NCBI GenBank assembly: GCA_902786285.1
Contig: CADABX010000005.1
Location: 1 to 54,959 of the forward strand
Direction of reading: 5' to 3'
DNA length: 54,959 bases
Source: Oscillospiraceae bacterium
GTDB lineage: Bacteria > Bacillota > Clostridia > Oscillospirales > Acutalibacteraceae
Under the pieces are notes generated by a model. It ran no database searches. It saw only the letters and a list, made by a program, of their open reading frames with translations, and was not told the DNA's origin. Shown piece after piece: positions 8,403 to 17,817 of this stretch. The stretch's first letter is position 1. Each line of letters begins with the position of its first letter. The position numbers and the translations under genes are program-made.

Positions 8403-9869
8403 TTACTGATAGTTGATCGCGACCATGCCGAGCATGACAGCCGCCGACAGCGCGAACTCCGCGAGAAACAGCTTCCACGACCAGCGCAGCCACTTGCCGT
8501 AGGACACGCCGACAAGGCCGATGGCGATGATCATAATGCCGCTCGTGGGATAGAGAAGATTTGTGAACCCGTCCGCGAGACAAAACGTGGTGACAACGCT
8601 TTGCCGCGTGATACCGACAAGATCGCTCAGCGGCGCCACCAGCGGCATAATGAGGAACGCCTTTGCTGTGCCGGAGCCGATGAAGAATTCGAGCAGCGCG
8701 ATGACAAGGAACAGCAGCAGAATCGCCGTGAAGGGCGACAGCCCCTGCATCACGTTATAGATGTGGAACAAAATCGTGTGCATGATCTTGCCCTCGTTGA
8801 GGATATAGGAGATCGCCAGCACAAACACGATCAGGGGGATCGCCGGGGCAATGGTCTTTGCGCCCTGCAAAAAGCTTTTGAGCAGCTCTTTGCCGCGCAG
8901 ACCGGTGAAATAGCCGGCCAGCAGACCGCCGGTGGTAAACAAAACCGCCATCGCCGGCAGCGACAGCATGCCGCCGAGCGAGAACACAAAGTCGAGCAGA
9001 ATGAACACCATGTCGAGTCCCATGCAGATCAGGAACGCCCGCATGCCCTTGCGCACCGTCTGATTGGCAAGCACCGCGTCCAGATCGCGGATGGTGTATT
9101 TCTCATGCAGCGCGCGGTCGCTTTCATAGACCAGCGACTTTTCCGGGTGCTTTTCAATTTTCCGTGCATAGAGGAAGAGGAATAAAAACAAAATGGCATA
9201 AACGGCAACAAACACCAAAAGACGCAGCCACAGCCCCGAAAACACCGGCAGCCCGGCCAGCTTTTGCACCGTGACCACATTGAACGGGTTAAACGTTGCG
9301 GCCGTAAAGCCCCAGGCGATGGCGACCAGACTGATGCCGAGACCGACCAGCGAATCCCACCCGAGCGCCAGCGACACCGCAACGGCAATCGGCACAAGCG
9401 TCAGCGATTCTTCGAGGATACCCGCCGTGGACGAGAGCAGCATACAGACGAAGATCACAATCGCCATCAGCAGATACTTGCGGTTTTGGAACCGGCGGAT
9501 CAGCGACGCCATAATATACTGCAGCACACCGACCTTGTCGAGGATCAGAAACGAGCCGCCGATGAAAAAGATGATCAGAATGATTGCGATACCCGTCGAC
9601 GCCTGGCTGCTGGTAAAGCAAAGAATCGGCGAGAGCACGATCTTCCAGACCGGCATTTTGTAGGCCAGTTCGTGATAGGTGCCGTTCACGATCGCCTCGT
9701 GGCCGTCGATCTCGGTCAGATCGAATTCGCCGCGCTGCAGCACCTGGGTGAGCACGCCGACAAACACGAGGATCGCCACCAGCACGAGCGTGATGGCGAG
9801 CATGGTCTTTTTGTTGAGCGAAAGGCCGAGCTCGGCGTCTTTCTTTTCGGTTGTCTGTGCAGTATCCAT
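8403..9869 (-). CDS. YfcC-family (DcuC/ArcD-like) membrane transporter, 488 aa
   Basis: The protein has about 12 hydrophobic segments starting after a charged 20-residue N-terminus. Motifs such as 'GGSFLILDKVGVL', 'AGILEESLTLVPIAVAV', 'GFTAATFNPFNVVTVQKLAGLP' and 'GSGTAKAFLIMPLVAPLSDLVGITRQ' are typical of the YfcC/C4-dicarboxylate anaerobic carrier group (PF03606), whose members include basic amino-acid or dipeptide carriers. Its ATG lies 2 nt after the stop of a TIGR00300 enzyme gene, so an arginine/ornithine-type substrate is plausible; that is inference from the neighbour. Confidence 0.88.
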   Translation of the reverse strand: MDTAQTTEKKDAELGLSLNKKTMLAITLVLVAILVFVGVLTQVLQRGEFDLTEIDGHEAIVNGTYHELAYKMPVWKIVLSPILCFTSSQASTGIAIILIIFFIGGSFLILDKVGVLQYIMASLIRRFQNRKYLLMAIVIFVCMLLSSTAGILEESLTLVPIAVAVSLALGWDSLVGLGISLVAIAWGFTAATFNPFNVVTVQKLAGLPVFSGLWLRLLVFVAVYAILFLFLFLYARKIEKHPEKSLVYESDRALHEKYTIRDLDAVLANQTVRKGMRAFLICMGLDMVFILLDFVFSLGGMLSLPAMAVLFTTGGLLAGYFTGLRGKELLKSFLQGAKTIAPAIPLIVFVLAISYILNEGKIMHTILFHIYNVMQGLSPFTAILLLFLVIALLEFFIGSGTAKAFLIMPLVAPLSDLVGITRQSVVTTFCLADGFTNLLYPTSGIMIIAIGLVGVSYGKWLRWSWKLFLAEFALSAAVMLGMVAINYQ

Positions 9870-9871
9870 CG

Positions 9872-10945
9872 TTACAGATTCCTTTCCAGATGTACCAGGA
9901 AGTCCTGAATATTTGTCACAAGTCCCTTGACCGACAGCGACCCGCGGTCGTGCAGCTTGTTGACGGCAAATTCGGAGATATCCACCGAGTAGATATAGAC
10001 CGGACGGATCACACCGTCCGTTTCGCAGTACGCCGGCGTCATGTTGCCGGTGGCGATGGTGTGCAGCTGGGTGGCAAGGCAGATCACCGTGGTCGCTTTG
10101 CGCGTGTGTTCCCGCATGGCGTTTTGGGCGTCATAGACGTTTCCGATCACCTCGGGCAGCGGCCCGTCGTCGCGGATGGAGCCGGCCAGCACAAACGGCT
10201 TTCCTCCTTCGATCAGCGCGTGCATCACGCCGGTGTGCAGATCATACTGCTTCAAAAACGCGTCGATCGACCCTGCCTTGCGCACCAGGTTGATCGTGTG
10301 CAGATGGTGATAGTGGCCGTTTTCAATCAGCTTTTTGGTGTAGATGTCCTGCCCGAGCCCTGTGTGAAACAGCGCAGCCTCCAGATCGTGCGTCGCCAGC
10401 GCGTTGCCGGCAAACAGGCAGTCGCAATAGCCTTTTTTGATGAGATCCGCCATCGCGTTGCGCGAGTCGTTGTCAAACACACATGCCGGGCCGAGCACCC
10501 ACACGATATAGCCGTGATCGCGGTCGTGACGCAAAATCTCATAGAGCTGGTCGTATTCGCGGGAAAACGACGTTTCGCGCGACTGACCGGTGCGAAACGC
10601 GAACGCGCTCGAAGTGCTCTCCTCCGGGCGCATGAAGCAGTCTGCGTGAACAAACACGCCCGCCGTACCGTCGTCTTTGCGGCCGACGACGACCTTGTCG
10701 CCTTTTTGCACCCGGCGCGGCTCTGTCACGACCGGTTCGCCGTCTTTGATGACCACACAGCAGTCCATGCGGCTTTGGCGCAGCATTTTCCATTTGCCGT
10801 TGATCTTGAAATATTCGGGATAGATCGTGGTCGCGTAAAACTGTTCGGGCAAAAAGCCGTCGCCCGCTTCTTCGGTTTTCACATCCGGCGCGGACACAAA
10901 CGGTTCGCGCGAAAAATCGGGCGCAAGAAACTGCGGAAATGTCAT
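9872..10945 (-). CDS. TIGR00300 family protein (LOR/SDH-domain ornithine cyclodeaminase type), 357 aa
   Basis: The whole protein matches the conserved LOR/SDH bifunctional-enzyme region: an N-terminal segment with 'YPEYFKINGKWKML', then 'VWVLGPACVFDNDSRNAMADLI' and 'GYCDCLFAGNALATHDLEAAL', the NAD-binding deoxyhypusine-synthase-like half. Archaeal members convert ornithine to proline and ammonia, and the plant domain belongs to lysine catabolism; the activity here is inferred. The start at 10945 is preceded by GGAGGGG and lies about 25 nt after the probable transcription start; an upstream in-frame ATG at 10978 would precede the transcript. It is the first gene of a three-gene operon with a transporter. 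Confidence 0.85.
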   Translation of the reverse strand: MTFPQFLAPDFSREPFVSAPDVKTEEAGDGFLPEQFYATTIYPEYFKINGKWKMLRQSRMDCCVVIKDGEPVVTEPRRVQKGDKVVVGRKDDGTAGVFVHADCFMRPEESTSSAFAFRTGQSRETSFSREYDQLYEILRHDRDHGYIVWVLGPACVFDNDSRNAMADLIKKGYCDCLFAGNALATHDLEAALFHTGLGQDIYTKKLIENGHYHHLHTINLVRKAGSIDAFLKQYDLHTGVMHALIEGGKPFVLAGSIRDDGPLPEVIGNVYDAQNAMREHTRKATTVICLATQLHTIATGNMTPAYCETDGVIRPVYIYSVDISEFAVNKLHDRGSLSVKGLVTNIQDFLVHLERNL

Positions 10946-10976
10946 CAGAACCCCTCCATTCATGATGCTTTTCCAC

Positions 10977-11006
10977 ATTATAGCACGAAAGCGCCGGGCA
11001 TTGCAA
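10977..11006 (-). promoter_or_regulatory. Promoter of the TIGR00300-yfcC operon
   Basis: Leftward TTGCAA (11001-11006), an 18-bp spacer and TATAAT (10977-10982) preceded by TGC (extended -10). Confidence 0.7.
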
Positions 11007-11059
11007 CCTTCGCCGCCGGAAAGAAAGCATATTTTTCTTAAAAATCTTGGGTTTAACTA

Positions 11060-11088
11060 TTGCCTTTTTCCATAAAATTTGAGATAAT
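11060..11088 (+). promoter_or_regulatory. Promoter of the gltX operon
   Basis: TTGCCT (11060-11065), a 17-bp spacer and GATAAT (11083-11088), 43 nt before the gltX start codon. The leader is too short for a T-box. Confidence 0.6.
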
Positions 11089-11131
11089 ATACTGAAATAT
11101 CAGAGTCCGCAACTCTTTTGAAGGTGATCAC

Positions 11132-12793
11132 TTGACTGAAAATCAACAACTCGCTGCCCTGTTGTTCCCCGGCGTTACCCAAACGGTGGACGATCTCGAG
11201 CAGCGTTTTCCGCCGCGCAGCCTCAAGGACGGCGCCCGCGTCACGCGCTTTGCGCCCAGTCCCACCGGCTTTTTGCATATCGGCGGATTGTTTTCCGCCC
11301 TCATCTCCAAGCTGAACGCGACCACAACCGACGGCGTGTTTTTGCTGCGGATCGAGGATACCGACAAAAAGCGCGAGATCGAAGACGGCGTGTCCGAAAT
11401 CATCAAGGGTCTGCGTGCGTTCGGCGTCGATCCCGACGAGGGCGTCATGGGCTTCGGGCAGGAAAGCGGCGCTTACGGGCCGTATCAGCAAAGCCGCCGC
11501 GCCGAGATCTATCACGTCGTTGCCAAAAAGCTCGTCGAGGAAGGCCTCGCCTATCCGTGCTTTTGCACGGAAGAGGAGCTCGGCGCCATCCGCGAAAAGC
11601 AGGAGGCGCTGCAGCTCGACACCAAGGGCTACTACGGCGCATGGGCGGTCTACCGCGACACCCCGTTTGAAAAGCAAAAAGCGCTGCTCGCCCAAGGCAG
11701 ACCCTATACCCTGCGTCTGCGCTCGCCCGGCAGTATGGACAAGCGCATCAGCTTTGACGATCTGATCAAGGGCAGAATCGAGATGCCCGAAAACGTGCAG
11801 GACGTGGTGCTCTTAAAGCAGGACGGCATCCCAACCTACCACTTCGCCCACGCGGTGGACGACCACTTTATGCGCTCCACGCACGTCATCCGCGGCGACG
11901 AATGGATCTCCTCGGTGCCGCTGCACATCCAGCTGTTCAAGGTCTGCGGCTTCCGTGTGCCGAAATACGCGCACATTGCGCCGATCATGAAAGAGGAAAA
12001 CGGCGGCAAACGAAAGCTCTCTAAGCGCAAGGACCCCGAAGCGGCCGTGACCTATTACGCCGAACAGGGCTATCCGAAAGAAAGCGTGCTCGAATATCTG
12101 CTGACGCTGGCAAATTCCAATTTTGAAGACTGGCGCCGCGCAAACCCCGACGCACCGCAAAGCGCGTTTCCGTTCAATCTCAAAAAGATGAGCACCTCCG
12201 GCGCACTGTTCGATCTGACGAAGCTCGGCGACGTGAGCAAAAACGTGATCTCCGTGATGACGGCCGAAACCGTATTCGAAAAAGCCCTCGCCTGGGCCAA
12301 AGACTACGATCCGCAGCTTTACGCGCTGCTCAGCCGCGACTCTCTGCGCAGCACGGCGATCTTCGATATCGACCGCGGCGGGAAAAAGCCGCGCAAGGAT
12401 ATCGCCAAATGGGACGAAGTGAAGGACTACGTCAGCTATTTCTTTGACGAGCTGTTCACCGTTTCGATGGCGGAGCTGCCCGACAATATCACACCCGATC
12501 TTGCCAAAGACGTGCTGGACGCCTACACTGCCGCGTTTGATCCTGCGGACGACAAACAGCAATGGTTTGACCGCATCAAGGATCTTTGCGCACCGCTCGA
12601 CTGCACGCCGAACGTCAAGGAATACAAACAAAACCCGGACGCCTTCAAGGGTCACGTCGGCGACGTTTCCACCGTGATCCGCGTGGCGCTCACCGGCCGG
12701 CGCAACACCCCCGACCTGTATGCGATCACGGCGATTTTAGGCGAAGATACCGTCCGCGCCCGGCTGCAAAAAGCAAAAGCACTGCTCGGCTGA
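11132..12793 (+). CDS. gltX: Glutamate--tRNA ligase, 553 aa
   Basis: This class I synthetase charges tRNA-Glu. An N-terminal extension of about 37 residues precedes the catalytic core, which carries the HIGH-type motif in 'RFAPSPTGFLHIGG' and the KMSKS-type motif 'KRKLSKRKDPEA'; the alpha-helical anticodon-binding region follows. The initiation codon is TTG at 11132, with AAGGTG upstream. It is the first gene of an operon with glnS 21 nt downstream. Having both synthetases means Gln-tRNA can be made directly in this lineage. The identity as GluRS rather than GlnRS rests on the motif context and on the separate GlnRS next door. Confidence 0.93.
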   Translation: MTENQQLAALLFPGVTQTVDDLEQRFPPRSLKDGARVTRFAPSPTGFLHIGGLFSALISKLNATTTDGVFLLRIEDTDKKREIEDGVSEIIKGLRAFGVDPDEGVMGFGQESGAYGPYQQSRRAEIYHVVAKKLVEEGLAYPCFCTEEELGAIREKQEALQLDTKGYYGAWAVYRDTPFEKQKALLAQGRPYTLRLRSPGSMDKRISFDDLIKGRIEMPENVQDVVLLKQDGIPTYHFAHAVDDHFMRSTHVIRGDEWISSVPLHIQLFKVCGFRVPKYAHIAPIMKEENGGKRKLSKRKDPEAAVTYYAEQGYPKESVLEYLLTLANSNFEDWRRANPDAPQSAFPFNLKKMSTSGALFDLTKLGDVSKNVISVMTAETVFEKALAWAKDYDPQLYALLSRDSLRSTAIFDIDRGGKKPRKDIAKWDEVKDYVSYFFDELFTVSMAELPDNITPDLAKDVLDAYTAAFDPADDKQQWFDRIKDLCAPLDCTPNVKEYKQNPDAFKGHVGDVSTVIRVALTGRRNTPDLYAITAILGEDTVRARLQKAKALLG

Positions 12794-12814
12794 AAGCGGA
12801 GGAAAGGAAAGATC

Positions 12815-14464
12815 ATGGAAGAATTGACCTCAAACTTTATTCACGATTTAATTGACGAAGACCTCGCTGCCGGCGTGTATGACCATGTGCAGACGCGGTT
12901 TCCGCCCGAGCCGAACGGCTATCTGCATATCGGCCACGCCAAGGCGATCCAGATCAATTTCACCACCGCCCAAAAATACGGCGGCGTGTGCAACCTGCGG
13001 CTCGACGACACCAACCCGTCCAAAGAGGATATGGAATATGTCGACGCGATCAAGGAAGACATTCAGTGGCTCGGCTACCAGTGGAACGAAGTGCTGTATG
13101 CCTCGAGCTATTTCGACTTCATCCACGACTGCGCGATCAGGCTGATCGAAATGGGCAAGGCATATGTGGACGATTCCACCGCCGACGAGATCCGCCGGGC
13201 GCGCGGCACGCTGACCGAACCGGGCAAGGAAAGCCCGTACAGAAATCGCAGCATCGAAGAAAACCTCGATTTGTTCCGCCGCATGACTGCAGGCGAATTC
13301 CCCGACGGTGCCCGCGTTTTGCGCGCAAAGATCGATATGGCGTCGCCCAACCTCAATATGCGCGACCCGGTCATCTACCGCATCGCCCACATCACCCACC
13401 ACCAGACCGGCGACAAATGGTGCGTCTATCCGCTGTATGATTTTGCGCATCCGCTGTCCGACACCAAGGAAGGCGTCACCCATTCGCTGTGCTCGCTGGA
13501 ATTTGAAAACCACCGGCCGCTGTACGACTGGTTCTTGCGCGAGCTGGGTTTGCCGCATCCGTCGCGCCAGATCGAATTTGCGCGGCTCAACCTCAACTAC
13601 TGTCTGACGAGCAAACGCAAATGTCTGCAGCTTGTCAACGAAGGCATTGTGGACGGCTGGAACGATCCGCGCATGGCCACCATCTGCGGCATGCGCCGGC
13701 GCGGCTATCCGGCGGCGGCGATCCGCGATTTCATTAACCGCGTGGGCGTGTCCAAGGCGTATTCCGTGGTGGACTTCGGGCTGCTGGAGGCGTGCGTACG
13801 CGACAACCTCAACCAGAACGCGCCGCGCTGCATGGCGGTGCTGCGGCCGCTCAAGGTTGTGATCGACAACTATCCGGATGATCTCGAAGAAGCCATCGAG
13901 CTGCCGGTCAATCAGGACAAACCCGAAATGGGTACGCGCATCACGAAGTTTTCCAAAACGCTGTTTGTCGAACAGGAAGACTTCATGAAGGAGCCGCCGA
14001 AAAAGTATTTCCGCCTGTTCCCGGGCAACGAAGTGCGTCTGCGGGGCGCCTACTTTGTGAAATGCGTCGGCTTTGACGAAGACGAAAACGGCAACGTCGT
14101 GTGCGTCCACTGCACCTATGATCCGGCGAGCAAGGGCGGCAATTCGCCCGACGGCCGCAAGGTCAAGGGTACGCTGCACTGGGTCAGCGAACACGATTCC
14201 TTCCCGTTTGAAGCGCGGCTGTATGACCGGCTGTTCAACGTGGAGAATCCGTCGGACGAATCCAAGGGCAGCTTTAAAGACAACCTCAACCCCGACTCGC
14301 TCGTGGTGCTGCAAAACTGCCGGCTCGAGGGCGCGCTGTCCGATTTAAAACCGGGCGACACCTTCCAGTTTATGCGGCAGGGCTACTTCTGTGTGGACAC
14401 CACCTCCACGCCGGAACACCCGGTGTTCAACCGCACCGTTGCACTCAATTCCTCCTGGAAATAA
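12815..14464 (+). CDS. glnS: Glutamine--tRNA ligase, 549 aa
   Basis: The HIGH motif lies in 'FPPEPNGYLHIGHAKAI' (about residues 29-45), characteristic of GlnRS, and the KMSKS-type loop in 'LNYCLTSKRKCLQLVNEG'. The long C-terminal beta-barrel anticodon-binding domain is complete ('GNEVRLRGAYFVKC', 'KGTLHWVSEHDSFPFEARLYDRLF'). An AGGAAAGGAAAG region precedes the ATG. GlnRS is scattered in Firmicutes, most of which use GluRS plus GatCAB, so this gene was probably acquired horizontally in an ancestor (established knowledge plus inference). It is translationally linked to gltX. Confidence 0.95.
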   Translation: MEELTSNFIHDLIDEDLAAGVYDHVQTRFPPEPNGYLHIGHAKAIQINFTTAQKYGGVCNLRLDDTNPSKEDMEYVDAIKEDIQWLGYQWNEVLYASSYFDFIHDCAIRLIEMGKAYVDDSTADEIRRARGTLTEPGKESPYRNRSIEENLDLFRRMTAGEFPDGARVLRAKIDMASPNLNMRDPVIYRIAHITHHQTGDKWCVYPLYDFAHPLSDTKEGVTHSLCSLEFENHRPLYDWFLRELGLPHPSRQIEFARLNLNYCLTSKRKCLQLVNEGIVDGWNDPRMATICGMRRRGYPAAAIRDFINRVGVSKAYSVVDFGLLEACVRDNLNQNAPRCMAVLRPLKVVIDNYPDDLEEAIELPVNQDKPEMGTRITKFSKTLFVEQEDFMKEPPKKYFRLFPGNEVRLRGAYFVKCVGFDEDENGNVVCVHCTYDPASKGGNSPDGRKVKGTLHWVSEHDSFPFEARLYDRLFNVENPSDESKGSFKDNLNPDSLVVLQNCRLEGALSDLKPGDTFQFMRQGYFCVDTTSTPEHPVFNRTVALNSSWK

Positions 14465-14488
14465 ACGAAAACGAAAGGAAGCATTCTC

Positions 14489-15178
14489 ATGAAACTCGCA
14501 TATCGTATCGTGACCCCGATCCTGGCCGCCGGCGCTGTGGTGCTCGGCTTCTTTCTCAAGCTGTTCACCTTCGTGGTCGGCTCCACCGACGAACAGATCA
14601 ACAATCTGGTCAACGCCGTTTCCTCGCTGTTCAACGGCATCCACACGACCTATGAGTACTCCGCATTTGAGATCATCAAAATGATCATCTCCGGTCCCGC
14701 AAACGAAAGCGCGGAAAAATCCTTTGCGGAAGTCGCCGCGCCGATCATGTCCGACATCATCGCGTTTGCCGTGCTGTTTTGCATCATGCTGCTGGTCATG
14801 GTTGCCGTCGGCGTGCTTGCCGCGCTGGCCAACAGCAAGAAAAAGCGCATCACGGTCATCATCGTCAGCGCAGCCGGTCTGGTCGTGTCGCTCGCCTGCA
14901 TCATCGTTTCCAACAGCGCATTCGCCAAAATCATCAACGGCGACGTCAATCTGACCGAGCTTGTCAGCCTGCTGAGCGACAACGCGCTTGCCGCGCTCGC
15001 CACAGCCATCGTCTCCGTCACCAGCGCCACGCTGTCCGCCGGGTTCTACGCCGTGTTCGGCATCTTCATTCTGATCATCCTCTGGACGATCTTCTCCAAC
15101 TTCCTGATCAAAAACCCGATCCAGAAAAACAAGTCCTACAAGCGCAAGAACGTCAAGCGCACCGTGATCAAACCGTAA
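14489..15178 (+). CDS. Four-TM membrane protein, 229 aa, unknown function
   Basis: Hydrophobic segments lie at about residues 7-30, 85-115, 122-150 and 188-210, with a Lys/Arg-rich C-terminus (YKRKNVKRTVIKP) that should be cytoplasmic. The loop between TM1 and TM2 (about 50 residues) is probably extracellular. GAAAGGAAG precedes the ATG 24 nt after glnS, so it shares that transcript, and a terminator follows. I do not recognise a family. Confidence 0.75.
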   Translation: MKLAYRIVTPILAAGAVVLGFFLKLFTFVVGSTDEQINNLVNAVSSLFNGIHTTYEYSAFEIIKMIISGPANESAEKSFAEVAAPIMSDIIAFAVLFCIMLLVMVAVGVLAALANSKKKRITVIIVSAAGLVVSLACIIVSNSAFAKIINGDVNLTELVSLLSDNALAALATAIVSVTSATLSAGFYAVFGIFILIILWTIFSNFLIKNPIQKNKSYKRKNVKRTVIKP

Positions 15179-15190
15179 GTGTCGCACCCT

Positions 15191-15222
15191 GCCGCAGGCC
15201 ACAAAGGTCTGCGGCGTTTTTT
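15191..15222 (+). terminator. Intrinsic terminator of the gltX operon
   Basis: The stem GCCGCAGGCC/GGTCTGCGGC (15191-15200 with 15206-15215, one G-T pair) is followed by a T run. Confidence 0.85.
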
Positions 15223-15232
15223 GTTGTACGGC

Positions 15233-15261
15233 TTGCGATTGCAGCCGGGAATGTGTATAAT
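15233..15261 (+). promoter_or_regulatory. Promoter of the GIY-YIG/esterase-sialidase operon
   Basis: TTGCGA (15233-15238), a 17-bp spacer and TATAAT (15256-15261). The 5' leader is only about 14 nt. Confidence 0.75.
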
Positions 15262-15281
15262 AAAACCAAAGGAGAATGCCC

Positions 15282-16211
15282 ATGAACTACACCTACATCC
15301 TGCGCTGCGCCGACGATACGCTCTATTGCGGCTGGACGAACGATCTGCAAAAACGCCTGGCCGCCCACAACGCCGGCGCCGGCGCCAAATATACCAAATC
15401 GCGCCGTCCGGTCTTTCTCGCGTATTATGAAGTACACGAAAGCAAACACAGCGCCATGCAGCGCGAAGCGGCGATCAAAAAGCTCCCGCGGCAAAAGAAG
15501 CTCGCGCTGCTGCAAACGCCCTGCGCTCCGCTGCGGCTGACCGCCGCCGGGTACCCGGTCAGCGTATTTGCGCCGCCGTATCCGACCGAAGACATCGTCT
15601 ATTTGCTCACCGACGACGAAGACGCCGCGCATGTGTTCGCGCGGCTGCGCGAGCCGAAGCCGATTCTGGCCGCCGTCGGCGGCTTCGACTGGAACGCGGA
15701 TCTCACCCCCTGGCCCGCCCCGGCGCTGACAAAAAAAGCGCCGCCGTTTGCCGGCAACGCGCAGGCGTTTTTGGAAACGCTGACGCAAAGGATCGTCCCC
15801 CAAACGGAGCAGACGCTCGGCCTTTCGGGCGTGAACCGCGCCCTCGCAGGCTATTCGCTCGCCGGGCTGTTTACGCTGTGGGCGCTGTATCAGACCGACC
15901 GGTTTCCCTATGCCGTGTCGGCGTCCGGCTCGCTGTGGTATGACGGCTTTCTTTCGTTCGCAAAATCACATCCCCTTTGCGCCGTACCCAAACGGATCGA
16001 TCTGTCGCTCGGCGACAAAGAAAAGCTGACGAAAAACCCGCGCATGGCGGCGGTGGAGGACGCGACGCTCGCCATAAAAGACCTGCTGTCCGACGCCGGC
16101 GTATCCGTGGCTTTCAACCTGAATCCCGGCGGCCATTTTCAAAATCCAGAACAGCGGCTGGCGGACGCGATCGGCCGGCTGTTTGACCCGACAAAGGAGG
16201 ATCCACGATGA
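15282..16211 (+). CDS. GIY-YIG nuclease domain fused to an alpha/beta-hydrolase (esterase), 309 aa
   Basis: Residues 1-80 are a UPF0213/YhbQ-type GIY-YIG domain ('[20 protein letters not shown]', 'KRLAAHN', and Glu62 in '[10 protein letters not shown]'). From about residue 90 to the end, a second domain resembles the putative-esterase family: nucleophile elbow GYSLAG (190-195, Ser192), a likely acid in 'DLSLGDKE' and His285 in 'NPGGHF'. Standalone GIY-YIG proteins of this type are about 80-100 residues, so this is a fusion. The start at 15282 has GGAG 7 nt upstream; the ATG 6 nt earlier is too close to it. No frameshift or stop separates the domains. Its stop overlaps the sialidase start (ATGA). 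Confidence 0.85.
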   Translation: MNYTYILRCADDTLYCGWTNDLQKRLAAHNAGAGAKYTKSRRPVFLAYYEVHESKHSAMQREAAIKKLPRQKKLALLQTPCAPLRLTAAGYPVSVFAPPYPTEDIVYLLTDDEDAAHVFARLREPKPILAAVGGFDWNADLTPWPAPALTKKAPPFAGNAQAFLETLTQRIVPQTEQTLGLSGVNRALAGYSLAGLFTLWALYQTDRFPYAVSASGSLWYDGFLSFAKSHPLCAVPKRIDLSLGDKEKLTKNPRMAAVEDATLAIKDLLSDAGVSVAFNLNPGGHFQNPEQRLADAIGRLFDPTKEDPR

Positions 16212-17731
16212 AACAGATGCTTGCCCTTCTTTTGACGCTGACCCTGCTCGCGCTTTGCGGCGTCGGCGCGTTTGCGGCAAACGCACCGCAAAACCCGTTT
16301 GAACGCGGCACGCTTTTTTGCAGCGAATACCGGATCCCGGCGCTGCTGACGCTGGACGACGGCTCTGTTGTCGCAGCGGCGGATCTTCGTTGGAACCACG
16401 GCACGGACGCGCCGCAAAATCTGGAGATCGGCGTTGCCGTTTCACCGGACGGCTATGGCGGCTGGCGGTACACGGTGCCGAACTATCTCGACGATTATGC
16501 CGACGGCGCGGGCAGCAAGCAGAGCGCGGCCTATATCGATTCCGCCCTGCTGCAAAGCGAGAGCGGCCGCGTGTTTCTGCTGGCGGATCTGTTTTTGTCC
16601 GGCACCGGCTACCCCAATGCGCAAAAAGGCAGCGGCTGCGTCACGGTGGACGGCAAATCTTATATTGCCCTCACGTCCAAAGGCAGCAGCGACTACAGCT
16701 ATTACATCGCGCCGTTTGACGGCGGCTTCGCCCCGGTAATGCAAAACGGCCGGCCCACCGGCTACAGTGTGGACACGCAGTACCGGCTTTACAAAGACGG
16801 CGCCGCGCTGACGATGGCGCAAAAGGGCGACGGCGACAAAGAAACCGGCAAACAGATTGCGCAGTCGGTCTTTTACGCCGACGCCGATCTGCATGTGTAC
16901 CCCACGCCGTTTTTGTGTCTGCGCCACAGCGACGACGGCGGCAAAACCTGGAGCGCGCCGACGCTGCTGAATCCGATGGTGAAAAAGCAAAGTGAAGCGT
17001 TTCTCGGCGTCTGTCCGGGCCGCGGCTTCGCGGTCAAAACGGACAAGGGTGAACGGCTGATCTTCCCGGTCTATTCCAACGAAAACAAAATCGAACACGC
17101 GCTGACGGTCTTTTCCGACGACGGCGGCCGGACGTGGCAGCGCGGAGAGGACGTCAGACACAAGCTGATTTTGCAAAAGACCAGCGAGTCGCAGATCATC
17201 ACGCTCCCCGACGGCACGCTGCGCATGTTTTCGCGCAACGGTTCGCATTATGTGTCCTTCTGCGACAGCACCGACAACGGTCAGAGCTGGACAAAGGCAA
17301 AGCCGGACTATCGGCTCCTCGGCACCAAAAACTGCATGGTGTCATTCATCAACACGAGCAAAATGATCGACGGCAAGCCGGTCGTGCTCGGGTCGATGGG
17401 CTCGAACGTCGAAAGCCGCGCCGACGGTGTTTTGCGCACCGGCTTGATCGAAGAGGACGGCCGCATCCGTTGGATCGCCGCCACGCCGGTCAATACGGGC
17501 TTTTTCGGCTATTCGTGCCTGACACAGCTCGCGGACGGCAACGTTGCGCTGCTGTTTGAAGACGAGGCGTCGCATTTTTGCTACCGCGTCTATACGCTGG
17601 AAGCGGACGGCACGCTTGTGCCCGCCGACGGCAGCGACCCGGCCGCACCAGCCGGCGCGTCGTTTTTGCAAAAGCTCTATCGCTTCTTTGCGGACGTGAT
17701 GCTGTTTTTCCAAAAGATCTTCACCCGATAA
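16208..17731 (+). CDS. Secreted exo-alpha-sialidase-like protein (GH33 type), 507 aa
   Basis: The signal peptide is residues 1-23 (ending AFA). The sialidase motif YRIP (FRIP-like) is at 41-44 and three Asp-boxes of type S-x-D-x-G-x-T-W lie at 241-248, 303-310 and 354-361, matching the six-bladed propeller of GH33 enzymes that release sialic acid from glycans. The C-terminus ends in an amphipathic helix rich in Phe ([20 protein letters not shown]) like those of the other secreted proteins here. AAAGGAGG precedes the ATG, which overlaps the previous gene. This fits mucin or host-glycan foraging; activity on sialic acid itself is likely but unproven. Confidence 0.88.
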   Translation: MKQMLALLLTLTLLALCGVGAFAANAPQNPFERGTLFCSEYRIPALLTLDDGSVVAAADLRWNHGTDAPQNLEIGVAVSPDGYGGWRYTVPNYLDDYADGAGSKQSAAYIDSALLQSESGRVFLLADLFLSGTGYPNAQKGSGCVTVDGKSYIALTSKGSSDYSYYIAPFDGGFAPVMQNGRPTGYSVDTQYRLYKDGAALTMAQKGDGDKETGKQIAQSVFYADADLHVYPTPFLCLRHSDDGGKTWSAPTLLNPMVKKQSEAFLGVCPGRGFAVKTDKGERLIFPVYSNENKIEHALTVFSDDGGRTWQRGEDVRHKLILQKTSESQIITLPDGTLRMFSRNGSHYVSFCDSTDNGQSWTKAKPDYRLLGTKNCMVSFINTSKMIDGKPVVLGSMGSNVESRADGVLRTGLIEEDGRIRWIAATPVNTGFFGYSCLTQLADGNVALLFEDEASHFCYRVYTLEADGTLVPADGSDPAAPAGASFLQKLYRFFADVMLFFQKIFTR

Positions 17732-17765
17732 GACGTAACCAAGCCGCCTTTTCCGGCAACATAAC

Positions 17766-17800
17766 AAAACGCTCTCTTCCGCGGAAGAAAGCGTTTTTTT
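17766..17800 (+). terminator. Intrinsic terminator of the sialidase operon
   Basis: A long stem pairs AAAACGCT/AGCGTTTT with an inner TCTTCC/GGAAGA, followed by seven T residues. Confidence 0.88.
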
Positions 17801-17817
17801 GTTGACTGACGAGCGAT

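Noticed and set aside
7656-9185. Rightward 509-codon frame opposite the YfcC gene and its neighbour
   Set aside because: Low-complexity Arg/Gln/His-rich sequence, no ribosome site; the opposite strand encodes an obvious membrane transporter.
11089-11131. T-box leader ahead of gltX
   Set aside because: Only about 40 nt lie between promoter and start codon, with no T-box sequence or antiterminator.
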